From NCBI GenBank assembly GCA_030682385.1, contig JAUXOG010000090.1, positions 1 through 56,750 on the forward strand: a stretch of 56,750 nucleotides of DNA. The letters are read 5' to 3'. Below the pieces are notes generated by a model. The model was not told the origin of the DNA and made no database searches. It saw nothing but the letters and a program-made list of their open reading frames with translations. This document shows positions 25,106-33,667 of this stretch, piece after piece. Positions within the stretch are counted from its first letter, which is position 1. Each line of letters opens with the position of its first letter. The stretch comes from Bacteroidota bacterium (GTDB lineage: Bacteria > Bacteroidota > Ignavibacteria > UBA10030 > BY39). The position numbers and the translations under genes were made by a program.

Positions 25106-25601
25106 CTGGGCAACTTCTGAGTTAAAGAAACGAACTGGCGAAGTTTTCAGAGACCCTGACAGACAAATCAGACAACTCTCCCAGCAAGGATATCTCATCA
25201 AGGTTTCCAAAGGTGTTTATCGCTATGAACCCGATGCGGTCAATAATCGCGAACTTGAAGAATTTACAGCTTCCCAAAAGAAAATGATTTTTGAACGAGA
25301 TGGTTACAAATGTGTCATTTGCGGTCGAGGTGAGAAAGAAGGTTTTGAATTACACGCTGACCATATCAAGCCAAGGGAACTTGGTGGCAAGGCAACAATC
25401 GAAAATGGTCAGACACTTTGCTCACAGCATAACATTATGAAAAAAGCTCTGAAGCAAACAGAGACAGGAAAGAAAATGTTTATCCGCCTCTATGAATTAG
25501 CGAAGAATGAGAATGAGAAAGAACTTCAAAAGTTTTTCGCTGAAGTCTTGGAAGTCTACGAGAAAAACAAAATCAATTCTCATATAGTCTGGAAAAAATA
25601 A
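25014..25601 (+). CDS. HNH endonuclease, likely restriction partner of the methyltransferase
   Basis: 195 aa. The N-terminal part (about 5-72) resembles a winged helix for DNA binding (LIMEYFQKHPNRNIPHPEIV, QLSQQGYLIKVSKGVYRYEP). The C-terminal HNH domain has Cys100/Cys103 (CVICG), the catalytic HADHIKP (115-121) and Cys136/His139 (CSQHN), a zinc-stapled beta-beta-alpha-metal nuclease. The start may be TTG at 25014 or ATG at 25050; TTG keeps the full first helix. The 92-bp overlap with the methyltransferase gene suggests tight co-expression. Together they look like a compact type II restriction-modification system; target sequence unknown. Confidence 0.85.
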   Translation: MKKKPISQRNLIMEYFQKHPNRNIPHPEIVDWATSELKKRTGEVFRDPDRQIRQLSQQGYLIKVSKGVYRYEPDAVNNRELEEFTASQKKMIFERDGYKCVICGRGEKEGFELHADHIKPRELGGKATIENGQTLCSQHNIMKKALKQTETGKKMFIRLYELAKNENEKELQKFFAEVLEVYEKNKINSHIVWKK

Positions 25602-25621
25602 TTTTAAGCGGGCATAACTAC

Positions 25622-25674
25622 ACATAACAGGCAAAATAACGACGCTGGAGTGGAAATACATTATTTTCTTCCAC
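25622..25674 (+). other. Truncated attC-like half site closing cassette 4
   Basis: CACATAAC (25621-25628) complements the cassette opening GTTATGTG. The left shoulder AACGACGCTGG follows, as in the other sites, with a small GTGGAA/TTCCAC hairpin (25650-25674). No right core (GTTRRRY) is found in the next 250 bp, so the 3' end of the array appears lost. Confidence 0.55.
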
Positions 25675-25908
25675 GGCTACAAACATACAAGTCCTACGGA
25701 CTTGTCCCAGAGAGGTAAAGAATAAAAAAATATCAACTACTACGCAAAGCGAGGGTCCTACTTATTATCCGTGCGAAAAGAAAAATTTAAAAACGATATT
25801 AGAAAAATGGGTGCTGCATTGCGGAAAACAGGGGATTTCTATTCCGACCACAGCCTGGTGAGTCCGATTACAAATCCGACATACTTTATCTCAACTTAAA
25901 CAGATTTC
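25675..25908. other. Gene-free stretch after the cassette array
   Basis: It holds one hairpin, ACAAGTCC/GGACTTGT (25687-25705, 3-base loop), which could act downstream of the minus-strand RND gene but lacks a T-run. No ORF of note and no core site is visible. It marks the junction between array and chromosomal backbone. Confidence 0.5.
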
Positions 25909-28900
25909 TTAGATTGTTGTTTTTTCTTCTTTCTTGAAATAGCCCTTTATCTTTTCGTGCCACTCTTCCAACAGTGAATATGCAGTAGGCACAACCACTA
26001 AGGTAAGGAATGTTGAGATAGTGAGTCCAAATATTATCGCAACAGCTAACGGTCTCCAGAAGCTGGCGCTTTCTGCACCAATTACAAAGTGAAATTCACG
26101 CCAGTCGAAGTCAAAACCCGTCGCCAAAGGCATAACAGCAAGCACTGCCGCCGCCGCTGTAAGCAAAACAGGACGCAGACGAACACGTCCCGCCTCAAGC
26201 AGTGCATCGTCGAGTTTCGTTTCACCTTTACGGTATCGGTGCTTCACGAAGTCTAAAAGAATTATACCATTCCTGACTACGAGTCCTGCAAGCGCAACCG
26301 TGCCTACACCTGTCATGATTACACTTGCAGGCGTTTGTGTTACAATCAATCCGACTAGAACGCCGATTAGTGAGAGAATGACTGAACCCATAATTACAAA
26401 CGGTACTTTCAGCGAATTGAATTCCGTTACCATAATCAAGAAAACTAAAAGCAGAGTAATGATGAAAGCGTTGCTGAGGAAGCTCGCAGCTTTCTGTTGC
26501 TCTTCCTCCGACCCCGTTAATTTAACATTATATCCGGCAGGAATGTTAATTCCAGTTATGCGCGATTTTACTTCGTTTACTACTTCGGATTGTACACGAC
26601 CTTCCACGTCGCCCGAAACGGTGATTACGCGTTTTTGATCCTTACGTCGTATATCCGTTACTGCAGTTGTCCGGCGTATGTCCGCAACAGAAGTTAATGG
26701 AATTGAAAGTAACTGCCCGCGACGATTCATAAAATTGATATGAAGATTTTCAAGGTCGGCAGGCGACGTGCGCTGATCTTCCCTCAGTCGTACTCGGATT
26801 TTATATTCATCCTCACCTACTCTATACTTTGATGCTTCAACGCCTGCGATTGCTGCACGAATAGTCGATGCAATTTGACCTGTGCTCGTCCAGAACAGAC
26901 CTGCTTTCTCACGGTCTATAATGATTTCGACTTCAGGACGTCCGATATTATAATCGTCTTTTAGGTCAACGAGCCCTTGAACATTTTTAATTTTTTCGCG
27001 GATAGCTTTGCTCAAAGATGCAAGTTGTTGATAGTCATCGCCGGATACTTCGATGCTGACCGGTGCACCAACTGGAGGTCCCATCTGTTGTTTTGCGACA
27101 CGCAACTCCACTCCTGCTATTCCTTCGGTTGCTTTACGAACTTCTTCAAGCGTTTGAAAAGTACTTTGCTCGCGTTTAATTTTCTCATAGAAATTGATAG
27201 CTACGCGTCCCTTGTTTGAAGTTCCCTGACCGCCAAAATCAAACGGGTCGTCGGAAGTGCCGATACTCGATGCGAAAAACTCAACATCTTTTTTACCGGG
27301 AATCTGATTCAATCGATCTTCGATAATCTTAGAGATATCGTTAGTTACCTCCAGCGATGTACCCGATGGAGCTTCAATACTGACGCTGACTTGCGTTGGC
27401 TCTGTGTTTGGGAAGAATTCAACTCCTTTGTTTAAGAACACAAAAAGAACTATCACAAAAACAAGAAGCGCAAATGAGGCGATAATTGTAAGTCCTTTTC
27501 GTTCCAGAGTCCATTTTAATGTCTTCACGTATTCACGCTGCATCCAGGGGAAGAATACTTCATCAACCTTATGGTACAGAATTGTGAAAGGATTATACTT
27601 TTTAAACCAATGCGGATGTTCAAGGTTGTACTTTACCTTACGAATTTCTCGCTTATAGTTGATCCACTGAGCGCCCTGCACCGGGCTTATTACATACGCC
27701 ACAAAAAGCGATGCGGTTAACGTGATGATTAGTGTGAACGGAAAATATTTCATAAACTCGCCGACGATACCGGGCCAGAATGCCAACGGCAGAAAAGCAG
27801 ACATCGTGGTTACAGTAGAAGTGAGAACCGGGACGAATACTTCGCCGGCTGCTTTTTTCGCTGCCTGTATTGGATGTTCGTCGTACTCTTGCTGATGACG
27901 ATAGATGTTCTCGATTACTACAATTGCATCGTCAACTAAAATGCCGAGCACCATTACAAGTGAGAACAATACCACCATATTTAAAGTAATACCGAGAGCA
28001 GACATTACAATAAATCCCACAAGCATAGAAAGCGGTATTGCTGTAGAGATGAGTAAAGAATTTTTAAACCCAAAGAACATAAACAGCGCCATCACAACTA
28101 AAAACATTCCGGTCATAATGCTGTTCTCAAGTTCCTTAACCATACGCGTAACGAACCGTGATTGGTCGTTCGAAATATCGAGCTTAATGCCTTCGGGTAA
28201 TTGTTTCTGTTCGTCATTGACAATCTTAGTAACCTCATCAGCGATACGGAGAAGATTTTCGCCTGCGCGTTTCCGAACAGCAAGAGAGACGACTTCCATT
28301 CCATTCAACCGGGCATAAGTCTGCCGATCTTCAAATGAATAGTTCACTGTTGCAACATCGCGCAAATAAATCGGTTTACCATTTTGAATCTTAAGGACGA
28401 TATTTTCAAGAGGTTTTACTTCTTTGAACTCACCCGGGATACGAACTGTAAGATTTTTCTCTTTGGTATCGATTGATCCGCCGGGGATGGATAGATTCTC
28501 ACCGCGAATTGCATTCGACACATCATCGAAACTGACTTGATATGCGTTCATTCTATATACATCGCAATTTACCTGAACCTCCGGCTCCAGTCCGCCGGAA
28601 ATGTCCGCACGAAGTACGCCGGGTATTGCTTCTATCTTATCCTGCAGGTTATCTGCTATCTTTTTGAGCCGTGCAAGTCCGACATTACCACCGACATTGA
28701 CGAACATAATAGGGAATTCGCTGATATTAATTTCAGAGACGACCGGATCAAGGATGTCGTTAGGAAGCTGTGGTCGGGTTGAATTGACTTTGTCCCTTAC
28801 GCGGCGCAGCGCTTCATCAATATCAATTCCTGTGTTGAACTCTACACGAATTGTTGAAAGACCTTCTTTTGATACTGAAGTAATTTGTTTGATATCTTTC

Positions 28901-29121
28901 AAACTTTTCACTGCACGTTCAAGCGGCTGTGTAACCAACCCTTCGATATCTACAGGTGAAACTCCGATGTATGGCGTTGCTACAATGACCCAGGGAATTA
29001 CAACGTCGGGACTTGCTTCGCGCGGAAGCCGGTTGTACGAAGAAAATCCAAACACGATAATCAACACTATTAAAAGGTAAACTACTACTTTATTATCAAC
29101 TGCAATATTCCAGATTTTCAT
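25909..29121 (-). CDS. RND efflux transporter permease (AcrB/HAE1 type)
   Basis: 1070 aa, full length for an inner-membrane proton/drug antiporter of tripartite pumps. Two repeats of a transmembrane bundle and large periplasmic loops are visible. TM4 carries the proton-relay acidic pair in VLGILVDDAIVVIENIYRH. The opening KIWNIAVDNKVVVYLLIVLI and the PREASPDVVIPWVIV phrase are typical. It is the last gene of a tetR-tolC-adaptor-permease operon read leftwards, with 14 bp to the adaptor gene. Substrate cannot be inferred. The N-terminal sequence is closer to the multidrug HAE1/HAE2-like branch than to heavy-metal CusA. Confidence 0.95.
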   Translation of the reverse strand: MKIWNIAVDNKVVVYLLIVLIIVFGFSSYNRLPREASPDVVIPWVIVATPYIGVSPVDIEGLVTQPLERAVKSLKDIKQITSVSKEGLSTIRVEFNTGIDIDEALRRVRDKVNSTRPQLPNDILDPVVSEINISEFPIMFVNVGGNVGLARLKKIADNLQDKIEAIPGVLRADISGGLEPEVQVNCDVYRMNAYQVSFDDVSNAIRGENLSIPGGSIDTKEKNLTVRIPGEFKEVKPLENIVLKIQNGKPIYLRDVATVNYSFEDRQTYARLNGMEVVSLAVRKRAGENLLRIADEVTKIVNDEQKQLPEGIKLDISNDQSRFVTRMVKELENSIMTGMFLVVMALFMFFGFKNSLLISTAIPLSMLVGFIVMSALGITLNMVVLFSLVMVLGILVDDAIVVIENIYRHQQEYDEHPIQAAKKAAGEVFVPVLTSTVTTMSAFLPLAFWPGIVGEFMKYFPFTLIITLTASLFVAYVISPVQGAQWINYKREIRKVKYNLEHPHWFKKYNPFTILYHKVDEVFFPWMQREYVKTLKWTLERKGLTIIASFALLVFVIVLFVFLNKGVEFFPNTEPTQVSVSIEAPSGTSLEVTNDISKIIEDRLNQIPGKKDVEFFASSIGTSDDPFDFGGQGTSNKGRVAINFYEKIKREQSTFQTLEEVRKATEGIAGVELRVAKQQMGPPVGAPVSIEVSGDDYQQLASLSKAIREKIKNVQGLVDLKDDYNIGRPEVEIIIDREKAGLFWTSTGQIASTIRAAIAGVEASKYRVGEDEYKIRVRLREDQRTSPADLENLHINFMNRRGQLLSIPLTSVADIRRTTAVTDIRRKDQKRVITVSGDVEGRVQSEVVNEVKSRITGINIPAGYNVKLTGSEEEQQKAASFLSNAFIITLLLVFLIMVTEFNSLKVPFVIMGSVILSLIGVLVGLIVTQTPASVIMTGVGTVALAGLVVRNGIILLDFVKHRYRKGETKLDDALLEAGRVRLRPVLLTAAAAVLAVMPLATGFDFDWREFHFVIGAESASFWRPLAVAIIFGLTISTFLTLVVVPTAYSLLEEWHEKIKGYFKKEEKTTI

Positions 29122-29135
29122 AATCGATTCTCCGT

Positions 29136-30167
29136 CTATTGAGTTACAACGACAGGTGTGCCGCTGACGAGCTTTTGATATCCACTCACAATTAGATGAT
29201 CACCCGGATTCAATCCTTCTAACACTTCAATCATATTGCCCTGTCGCCCGCCAAGCTTCAAACTTCGTTCCTCCGCTTTACCGCCATTGTTCACGTACAC
29301 AATTGAACGGTTACGGTCAACAAGTTGAACGATATTCGAGCTAACGAGCACTGCACTCGATTTTGTCTCGCGTAATAATTTTACTTTAGCAACCATTTCA
29401 GGTTTAATTTTTCGGGACGAGTTGGACGTTACAAGCTCTACCATTAGTGTGCGGTTTACCGCAGATACAGTTGAACTGACGAAAGCCAATTTTCCTTTAA
29501 TAGTATCTCCCGGAACTGCATCGAAAGTTACAATTGCCGGCGTACCGACTGAAATTGTACCGGAGTAAAGTTCAGGGATTTCGGCTTGAATCTTTATCAC
29601 TGAAGTGTTAACAACGCGCGCTATCGGAACACCGGGCGGCGCAAATTCACCTTCGTTAGGGAATGTGTTTTCCACAACGCCGTCGAACGGACTACGAATT
29701 TGTGTACGCTCCCAACGGGCTTTCATTAAATCGGCATTCGCTTTCGCAGCATCACGACCGTATTCTAAATTCTTCAACTGCAGTTCACTAATACCTTGTT
29801 CGTCGAAAACTTTTTGTTGCTTACCAAGATTTAATTCAGCCATCTTGTATTGCGATTCAGCGGCATCGTAGCCCGCCTTAATCACTTCGTCTTTAAGCAC
29901 CACAATCAGGTCACCTTTCTTAACCTGCTGTCCTCTTTTTACTTTCCATTCTTTGACGACTCCACTTTCCTCTGGACTTAAATTCGCATCTTCGTAAGCT
30001 TTGACGGTTCCAGCAACTTGGATTGCATCACTCAGTTGTGTTGGCTTCACGATTTCGGTACGTATATTAACCGGTTGTATCTTATGTTCGTTGTTACTTT
30101 CTTTCGGCTTATTACACGAAGAGATCGCGAATACAGAAATAATTAAAACTACTATTACTTTCTTCAT
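29136..30167 (-). CDS. RND efflux periplasmic adaptor (membrane fusion protein)
   Basis: 343 aa lipoprotein: N-terminal lipobox AISSC (Cys18). Order of parts: barrel-sandwich half-motif (AYEDANLSPEESGVVKEWKV, GQQVKKGDLIVVLKD), alpha hairpin (about 95-155), second lipoyl half (IRSPFDGVVENTFPNEGEFA), beta barrel and membrane-proximal domain. It bridges the permease and the TolC-like channel in the periplasm. Gap to tolC is 26 bp; same operon. Confidence 0.95.
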   Translation of the reverse strand: MKKVIVVLIISVFAISSCNKPKESNNEHKIQPVNIRTEIVKPTQLSDAIQVAGTVKAYEDANLSPEESGVVKEWKVKRGQQVKKGDLIVVLKDEVIKAGYDAAESQYKMAELNLGKQQKVFDEQGISELQLKNLEYGRDAAKANADLMKARWERTQIRSPFDGVVENTFPNEGEFAPPGVPIARVVNTSVIKIQAEIPELYSGTISVGTPAIVTFDAVPGDTIKGKLAFVSSTVSAVNRTLMVELVTSNSSRKIKPEMVAKVKLLRETKSSAVLVSSNIVQLVDRNRSIVYVNNGGKAEERSLKLGGRQGNMIEVLEGLNPGDHLIVSGYQKLVSGTPVVVTQ

Positions 30168-30193
30168 TGATATATTCCTTCTTTATAATTTCA

Positions 30194-31588
30194 TTAATCA
30201 TTCATTTCGATAACATAGCTCGGTAAACGCCCGATAAGCTGGTCTAAATCTGCCGATGCATTGAGATAATCGTACACCGCCTGAATACGGTTGACTTTCG
30301 ATTGCGTGAGGGCAAGTTGTGCATCGTTTACCTCAAGTTGTGTTGCGGAATTGTTGAGAAATTTTGTAGTAACAATTTTATATCCTCGCTCAGCCATTTC
30401 GACTGTTTTTTCTTGCGCTTCAACTCGTTTCTTTGCCTGTTGCAAATTTCCGATAATTGAATGCAATGCAGTCTGCAGATTTTTTTCAAGATTGTTAAGT
30501 TGCTCCTCACTCTTGCGTTTATCAAGCTGTGCCTGCTGAACCCGTGCATAAGTTTGTAAACCCTGGAAGAGATTCAAGGAAAAAGAGAGTCCGAATTGAG
30601 AGCTTTTATAAAAATCATTCGTTGAAAAATTGAATTTATTCATCGCCGCCTGATATTGATATGAACCGAAAGCCGCAATAGTAGGTAAATAATTTGAGCG
30701 TTCGGCGCTAATAATAGCCCCGTTTAGTTCAATTTGACGCTTTACAACGCTTAGGTTTGGATTCAAGTCCTGGACGAGATCTTCTGCCCGCTCCATTAAC
30801 GATGCGTCAACATTCTCAAAATGCAAGCTGTCTGCGAGTTCAAAATTTTCTTTAGTCGATATCCCGATTGTGTTTCGCAGGGCATCACGAGCGAGATTGA
30901 AATTGGTTTCACTTTGGATGACGACCGGTCGAAGATTTTCGACGCCGACGGAAGCGCGCAGTTCATCATACTCTGAAACAATACCTTGATCTTTCATCAG
31001 TTGAACATTCTTAAGATTATCCTCTGCATTCTTTAAGCTTGAATGCATCAGCTCCAGAGCTTTGCGAGCGAGCAGTGCACTATAATATGCTTTTTTCACT
31101 TTTGTTACAGTTTCTACCTGCTTAACTTGAAAGAGATCTCGTGCAAGATTCGAATAAACTTGTGAAGCTCCAATTCCAACAAAGATTGCACCATTAAAAA
31201 GAATCTGCTTGACGTTTAGCGAGGCACTTGCCGTGAATCCGGGCGTGAATGAAACCGGAACCAATTTTCCTGTTGGCTTCGGGATTGTGGAATCTATTTC
31301 CTTCATAAAGCCATACAAAAAAACATCCGGGAAAAATGTTACGGGCTTATCTATAAAATGCATGTACTGCCCCGATACATCCACGGAGGGCATAGCGTAT
31401 CCCCACGCCTCGAGGACCCGTGCATCGGATCGTTTTACGTCGAGACGTACAGATTCAAGGTCGGAATTTTGTTTTATTGCTAATCGTATAGCTTCTTCCA
31501 TGCTTAGCCGGCGGGTTTCTGAGTCTTGCGAGTGTGCCGGGACAATCAGCAGCAAGTATAAAAGTAAGAAGTTCAATTTATTCCTCAT
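30194..31588 (-). CDS. TolC-family outer membrane efflux channel
   Basis: 464 aa with a signal peptide (about 1-20, cut after AHS). Two homologous halves, each with long helices, typical of outer membrane efflux proteins: LSMEEAIRLAIKQNSDLESV at the start and QLALTQSKVNRIQAVYDYLN near the end. The start ATG lies directly after the tetR stop (TAAATG), so translation is probably coupled to the regulator. Confidence 0.94.
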   Translation of the reverse strand: MRNKLNFLLLYLLLIVPAHSQDSETRRLSMEEAIRLAIKQNSDLESVRLDVKRSDARVLEAWGYAMPSVDVSGQYMHFIDKPVTFFPDVFLYGFMKEIDSTIPKPTGKLVPVSFTPGFTASASLNVKQILFNGAIFVGIGASQVYSNLARDLFQVKQVETVTKVKKAYYSALLARKALELMHSSLKNAEDNLKNVQLMKDQGIVSEYDELRASVGVENLRPVVIQSETNFNLARDALRNTIGISTKENFELADSLHFENVDASLMERAEDLVQDLNPNLSVVKRQIELNGAIISAERSNYLPTIAAFGSYQYQAAMNKFNFSTNDFYKSSQFGLSFSLNLFQGLQTYARVQQAQLDKRKSEEQLNNLEKNLQTALHSIIGNLQQAKKRVEAQEKTVEMAERGYKIVTTKFLNNSATQLEVNDAQLALTQSKVNRIQAVYDYLNASADLDQLIGRLPSYVIEMND

Positions 31589-32200
31589 TTATTTTTTTAA
31601 TCCGTTTATAATTAGTTCAGTTAAGAAGAGCGAATCGTCTTCGATAGATTTATAATTGATTTCATTTGTTGCTTTGCTTTTGCACAGGACTTTCGTTGCG
31701 ATTGATTCGATAGCCGAGACGAATATGTTTGCCGCTCTGTGGGTATCAACTTTTTTCAATTCACCTCTTTGCAGTCCATCCGAAAAAATTTTTACAACTA
31801 TCAGAATTTGTTTCTCAAAAAATTCACGATAGAGCAATTCTGATATTGGTTTGAATTCTAAAATAGAATTTACAGTTAGGTTATGGATGTTAATCATCTT
31901 CTGAAGATATGCGAGACGGGTTTTTATGTAAGTTGTAAGTTGGTCGTGGACATCGTTGGTGGTAAATACTTTATTTTCCAATTCTTTTATTAATTCATCC
32001 GTCTCTGATTTTACAACATCTTTAAAAAGTTCTTCCTTGCTCTCGTAGTAATAATAGAGGGAAGCTTTTTTCATACCGACCGCGTTGGCAACATCATCAA
32101 GTGTAGTTTTGGCAAATCCGAACCTGCCAAACACTTGTTTAGCGGCTGCGAGAATTTGGTTTTTCTTTAAATCTTGTGAAATTTCCTGATTTTCAGGCAT
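31589..32200 (-). CDS. TetR-family transcriptional regulator of the efflux operon
   Basis: 203 aa. An N-terminal helix-turn-helix (residues about 14-60: ILAAAKQVFGRFGFAKTTLDDVANAVGMKKASLYYYYESKE, with the usual KxSLYYYY recognition helix end) and a divergent C-terminal ligand domain. It is the first gene of the operon. A 27-bp palindrome at 32219-32245 lies just upstream of its start, so it probably represses its own operon until a pump substrate binds. Ligand unknown. Confidence 0.94.
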   Translation of the reverse strand: MPENQEISQDLKKNQILAAAKQVFGRFGFAKTTLDDVANAVGMKKASLYYYYESKEELFKDVVKSETDELIKELENKVFTTNDVHDQLTTYIKTRLAYLQKMINIHNLTVNSILEFKPISELLYREFFEKQILIVVKIFSDGLQRGELKKVDTHRAANIFVSAIESIATKVLCKSKATNEINYKSIEDDSLFLTELIINGLKK

Positions 32201-32218
32201 TTTTAGTTCTTTAAATTG

Positions 32219-32245
32219 TTCGACTAATAAAATTATTTAGTCGAA
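32219..32245. promoter_or_regulatory. Likely TetR operator for the efflux operon
   Basis: Perfect palindrome with 9-bp arms TTCGACTAA and TTAGTCGAA separated by 9 bp of A/T. It lies 19 bp upstream of the tetR start codon, within the expected promoter/leader. Its size and position fit a TetR dimer site. The remaining 32246-32440 shows only AT-rich DNA, including TATTATATT on the minus strand as a possible -10 region. Confidence 0.75.
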
Positions 32246-32440
32246 TATATGAATGTTAGAATATAATAGCAAATTGCATCGGTAGTATAAATGGTAGGAA
32301 GAGGAAATATGGATTGATGGATGAATGGAGTGTTGGAGTATTTGAAAATCAGGATTACCAGAAAAGGTATCGGAGTGCAGTGGGTAATTCACACTTAATG
32401 AATTTACTCATTTCCATTTTTTAAAAATATTATTTAAATG

Positions 32441-33247
32441 TTACTTTATAACACCTGCATTTGGACTTGCTAACGTAACACTAGCCCAGAGCTTCAACGA
32501 TTCTGGCGGATTGTTTCCACCATGAGATATACCTTTACCTTGTGATTTTTTTCCACCACCGGACATTCCTCCTTGAGATCTACCACCTTTGTTTGGCATA
32601 TCATCGGGTCTTTCTTTCATGGATGGTTCAGTTACTTCAAAACCTATTCCGATTTCGTTCCCCGGCTTTGTGTTGATGGCAAAAGGATGTTCAGGACTTA
32701 TGGAGAGTGGAACTTTTAATTCGTAAACCAGACGACCTGATGTTCGTCTTAACTGAACTTCGATTCCATCTGTTCCGGGAGCTAAAGTTTTAAATCGTTC
32801 ATCTTTTCCGGGACCGACGATTTCCATCTCGCTTGTACCTTGTTGAAAAAATTGTTCCTCATCGAAAGCACTACCACCTTCCAAGCCCTGCATCATTTGC
32901 CTGCGTCCATCTTGCATTCCTATGGGGAAGTGAATTCCGAAAGTTTTATCTGTGCCTCCGTTCGCATTCAACCAAACTGTAAGACCTAATCCCATCACTT
33001 GGCGTTCTATTTCACGGTCGGAGAGGACGCAAGTAATGTATAAATATTTCTCGTCGTTTAAGACTCCCCAAGCCATTTTTCCTTTTTTAAGCGACATCAG
33101 ACTACCTTGCCATTCTGCATCAGAGCCATCTATGGTGATTTCGCGATCCAGCCAATTACTGCTAAATTCGAGATTATTACACCCCGAACTCATTAGGACT
33201 AAACCAATTAGAATAGATAAATATAAAACAACGTTTTGATTTTTCAT
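32441..33247 (-). CDS. Lipoprotein with CBM9-like/DOMON-type domain
   Basis: 268 aa. Lipobox at SSGC (Cys23). Residues about 35-175 resemble a family 9 carbohydrate-binding-like fold: ITIDGSDAEWQGSL, DEKYLYITCVLSD and GLTVWLNANGGTDKTFGIHF are family-type phrases. The region 215-250 is glycine- and serine-rich and low complexity (GGRSQGGMSGGGKKSQGKGI). It could bind a sugar or a metal-containing ligand at the surface; function unknown. It stands alone between the efflux operon and a toxin-antitoxin remnant. Confidence 0.75.
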   Translation of the reverse strand: MKNQNVVLYLSILIGLVLMSSGCNNLEFSSNWLDREITIDGSDAEWQGSLMSLKKGKMAWGVLNDEKYLYITCVLSDREIERQVMGLGLTVWLNANGGTDKTFGIHFPIGMQDGRRQMMQGLEGGSAFDEEQFFQQGTSEMEIVGPGKDERFKTLAPGTDGIEVQLRRTSGRLVYELKVPLSISPEHPFAINTKPGNEIGIGFEVTEPSMKERPDDMPNKGGRSQGGMSGGGKKSQGKGISHGGNNPPESLKLWASVTLASPNAGVIK

Positions 33248-33321
33248 GATATTATTGATGAGGATATTTCAGTCGGAGCGTTGCTGGGTTATTAATTTGT
33301 TTCGTTCGCTATAATCAAAGT

Positions 33322-33667
33322 TCACAAGCCCATACAATACCTAACTGCGTTTTCAATTTTTTCCATTATTTCATCAGAAACTCTTCCCGCCGATTTTTCT
33401 GGAAATCTTGTAGGATCTAAAGACCGAATTTGAAAACATAAGAAAACTGTTTCTATTGGCAATCCGCTCTCTGCTGAAGGCACACGTACATTAGTCGGAT
33501 AATCGAGAAATATGTTCACTTTTTGTTCCAACAACAACCGTTACCACGAGCGGAAGTTTATTTATGGCATCAATCGACAGAACTAATACTGGGCGCTCGC
33601 CTGCCTGTTCTCTTCCCTTGACAGGATTCAAACCTACAAAATAAATCTCTCCTCGATGAATTGCCAT
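33322..33667 (-). pseudogene. MazF/PemK-type mRNA interferase, frameshifted
   Basis: The ATG at 33667 opens MAIHRGEIYFVGLNPVKG, then GERPVLVLSIDAINK and PLVVTVVVGTK, a textbook MazF/PemK start. After an A5 run on the coding strand (33520-33524) that frame stops, while the rest continues in another frame as NIFLDYPTNVRVPSAESGLP through IRSLDPTRFPEK to 33322. Removing one A restores an intact protein of about 114 aa. So it is a recent frameshift, an assembly error, or (less likely) phase-variable slippage. The antitoxin stop overlaps the toxin start in TAATG. Confidence 0.8.

Larger units (their letters stand above)
20766..25628 (+). mobile_element. Integron-like cassette array without integrase (CALIN-like)
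   Basis: Four main cassettes in one orientation. Each opens with GTTATGC, GTTAGGC or GTTATGT (20766, 21544, 23494, 24085) and closes with a segment complementary to its own opening: GTGCCATCGCATAAC (ends 21454), TGCGCCTAAC (ends 23195), GGCACTTCGCCTAAC (ends 23968) and CACATAAC (ends 25628). This core/inverse-core relation is what defines integron cassettes. Genes sit close behind each opening, all on the plus strand. No tyrosine recombinase is encoded in the window. Cargo: AbiV-like protein, WD40 protein plus membrane protein, four-helix membrane protein, methyltransferase plus HNH nuclease. Confidence 0.8.

Noticed and set aside
26300-30539. Plus-strand open frames within the RND efflux operon
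   Set aside because: They are antisense shadows of strongly supported permease, adaptor and TolC genes with no ribosome binding sites or recognisable products.
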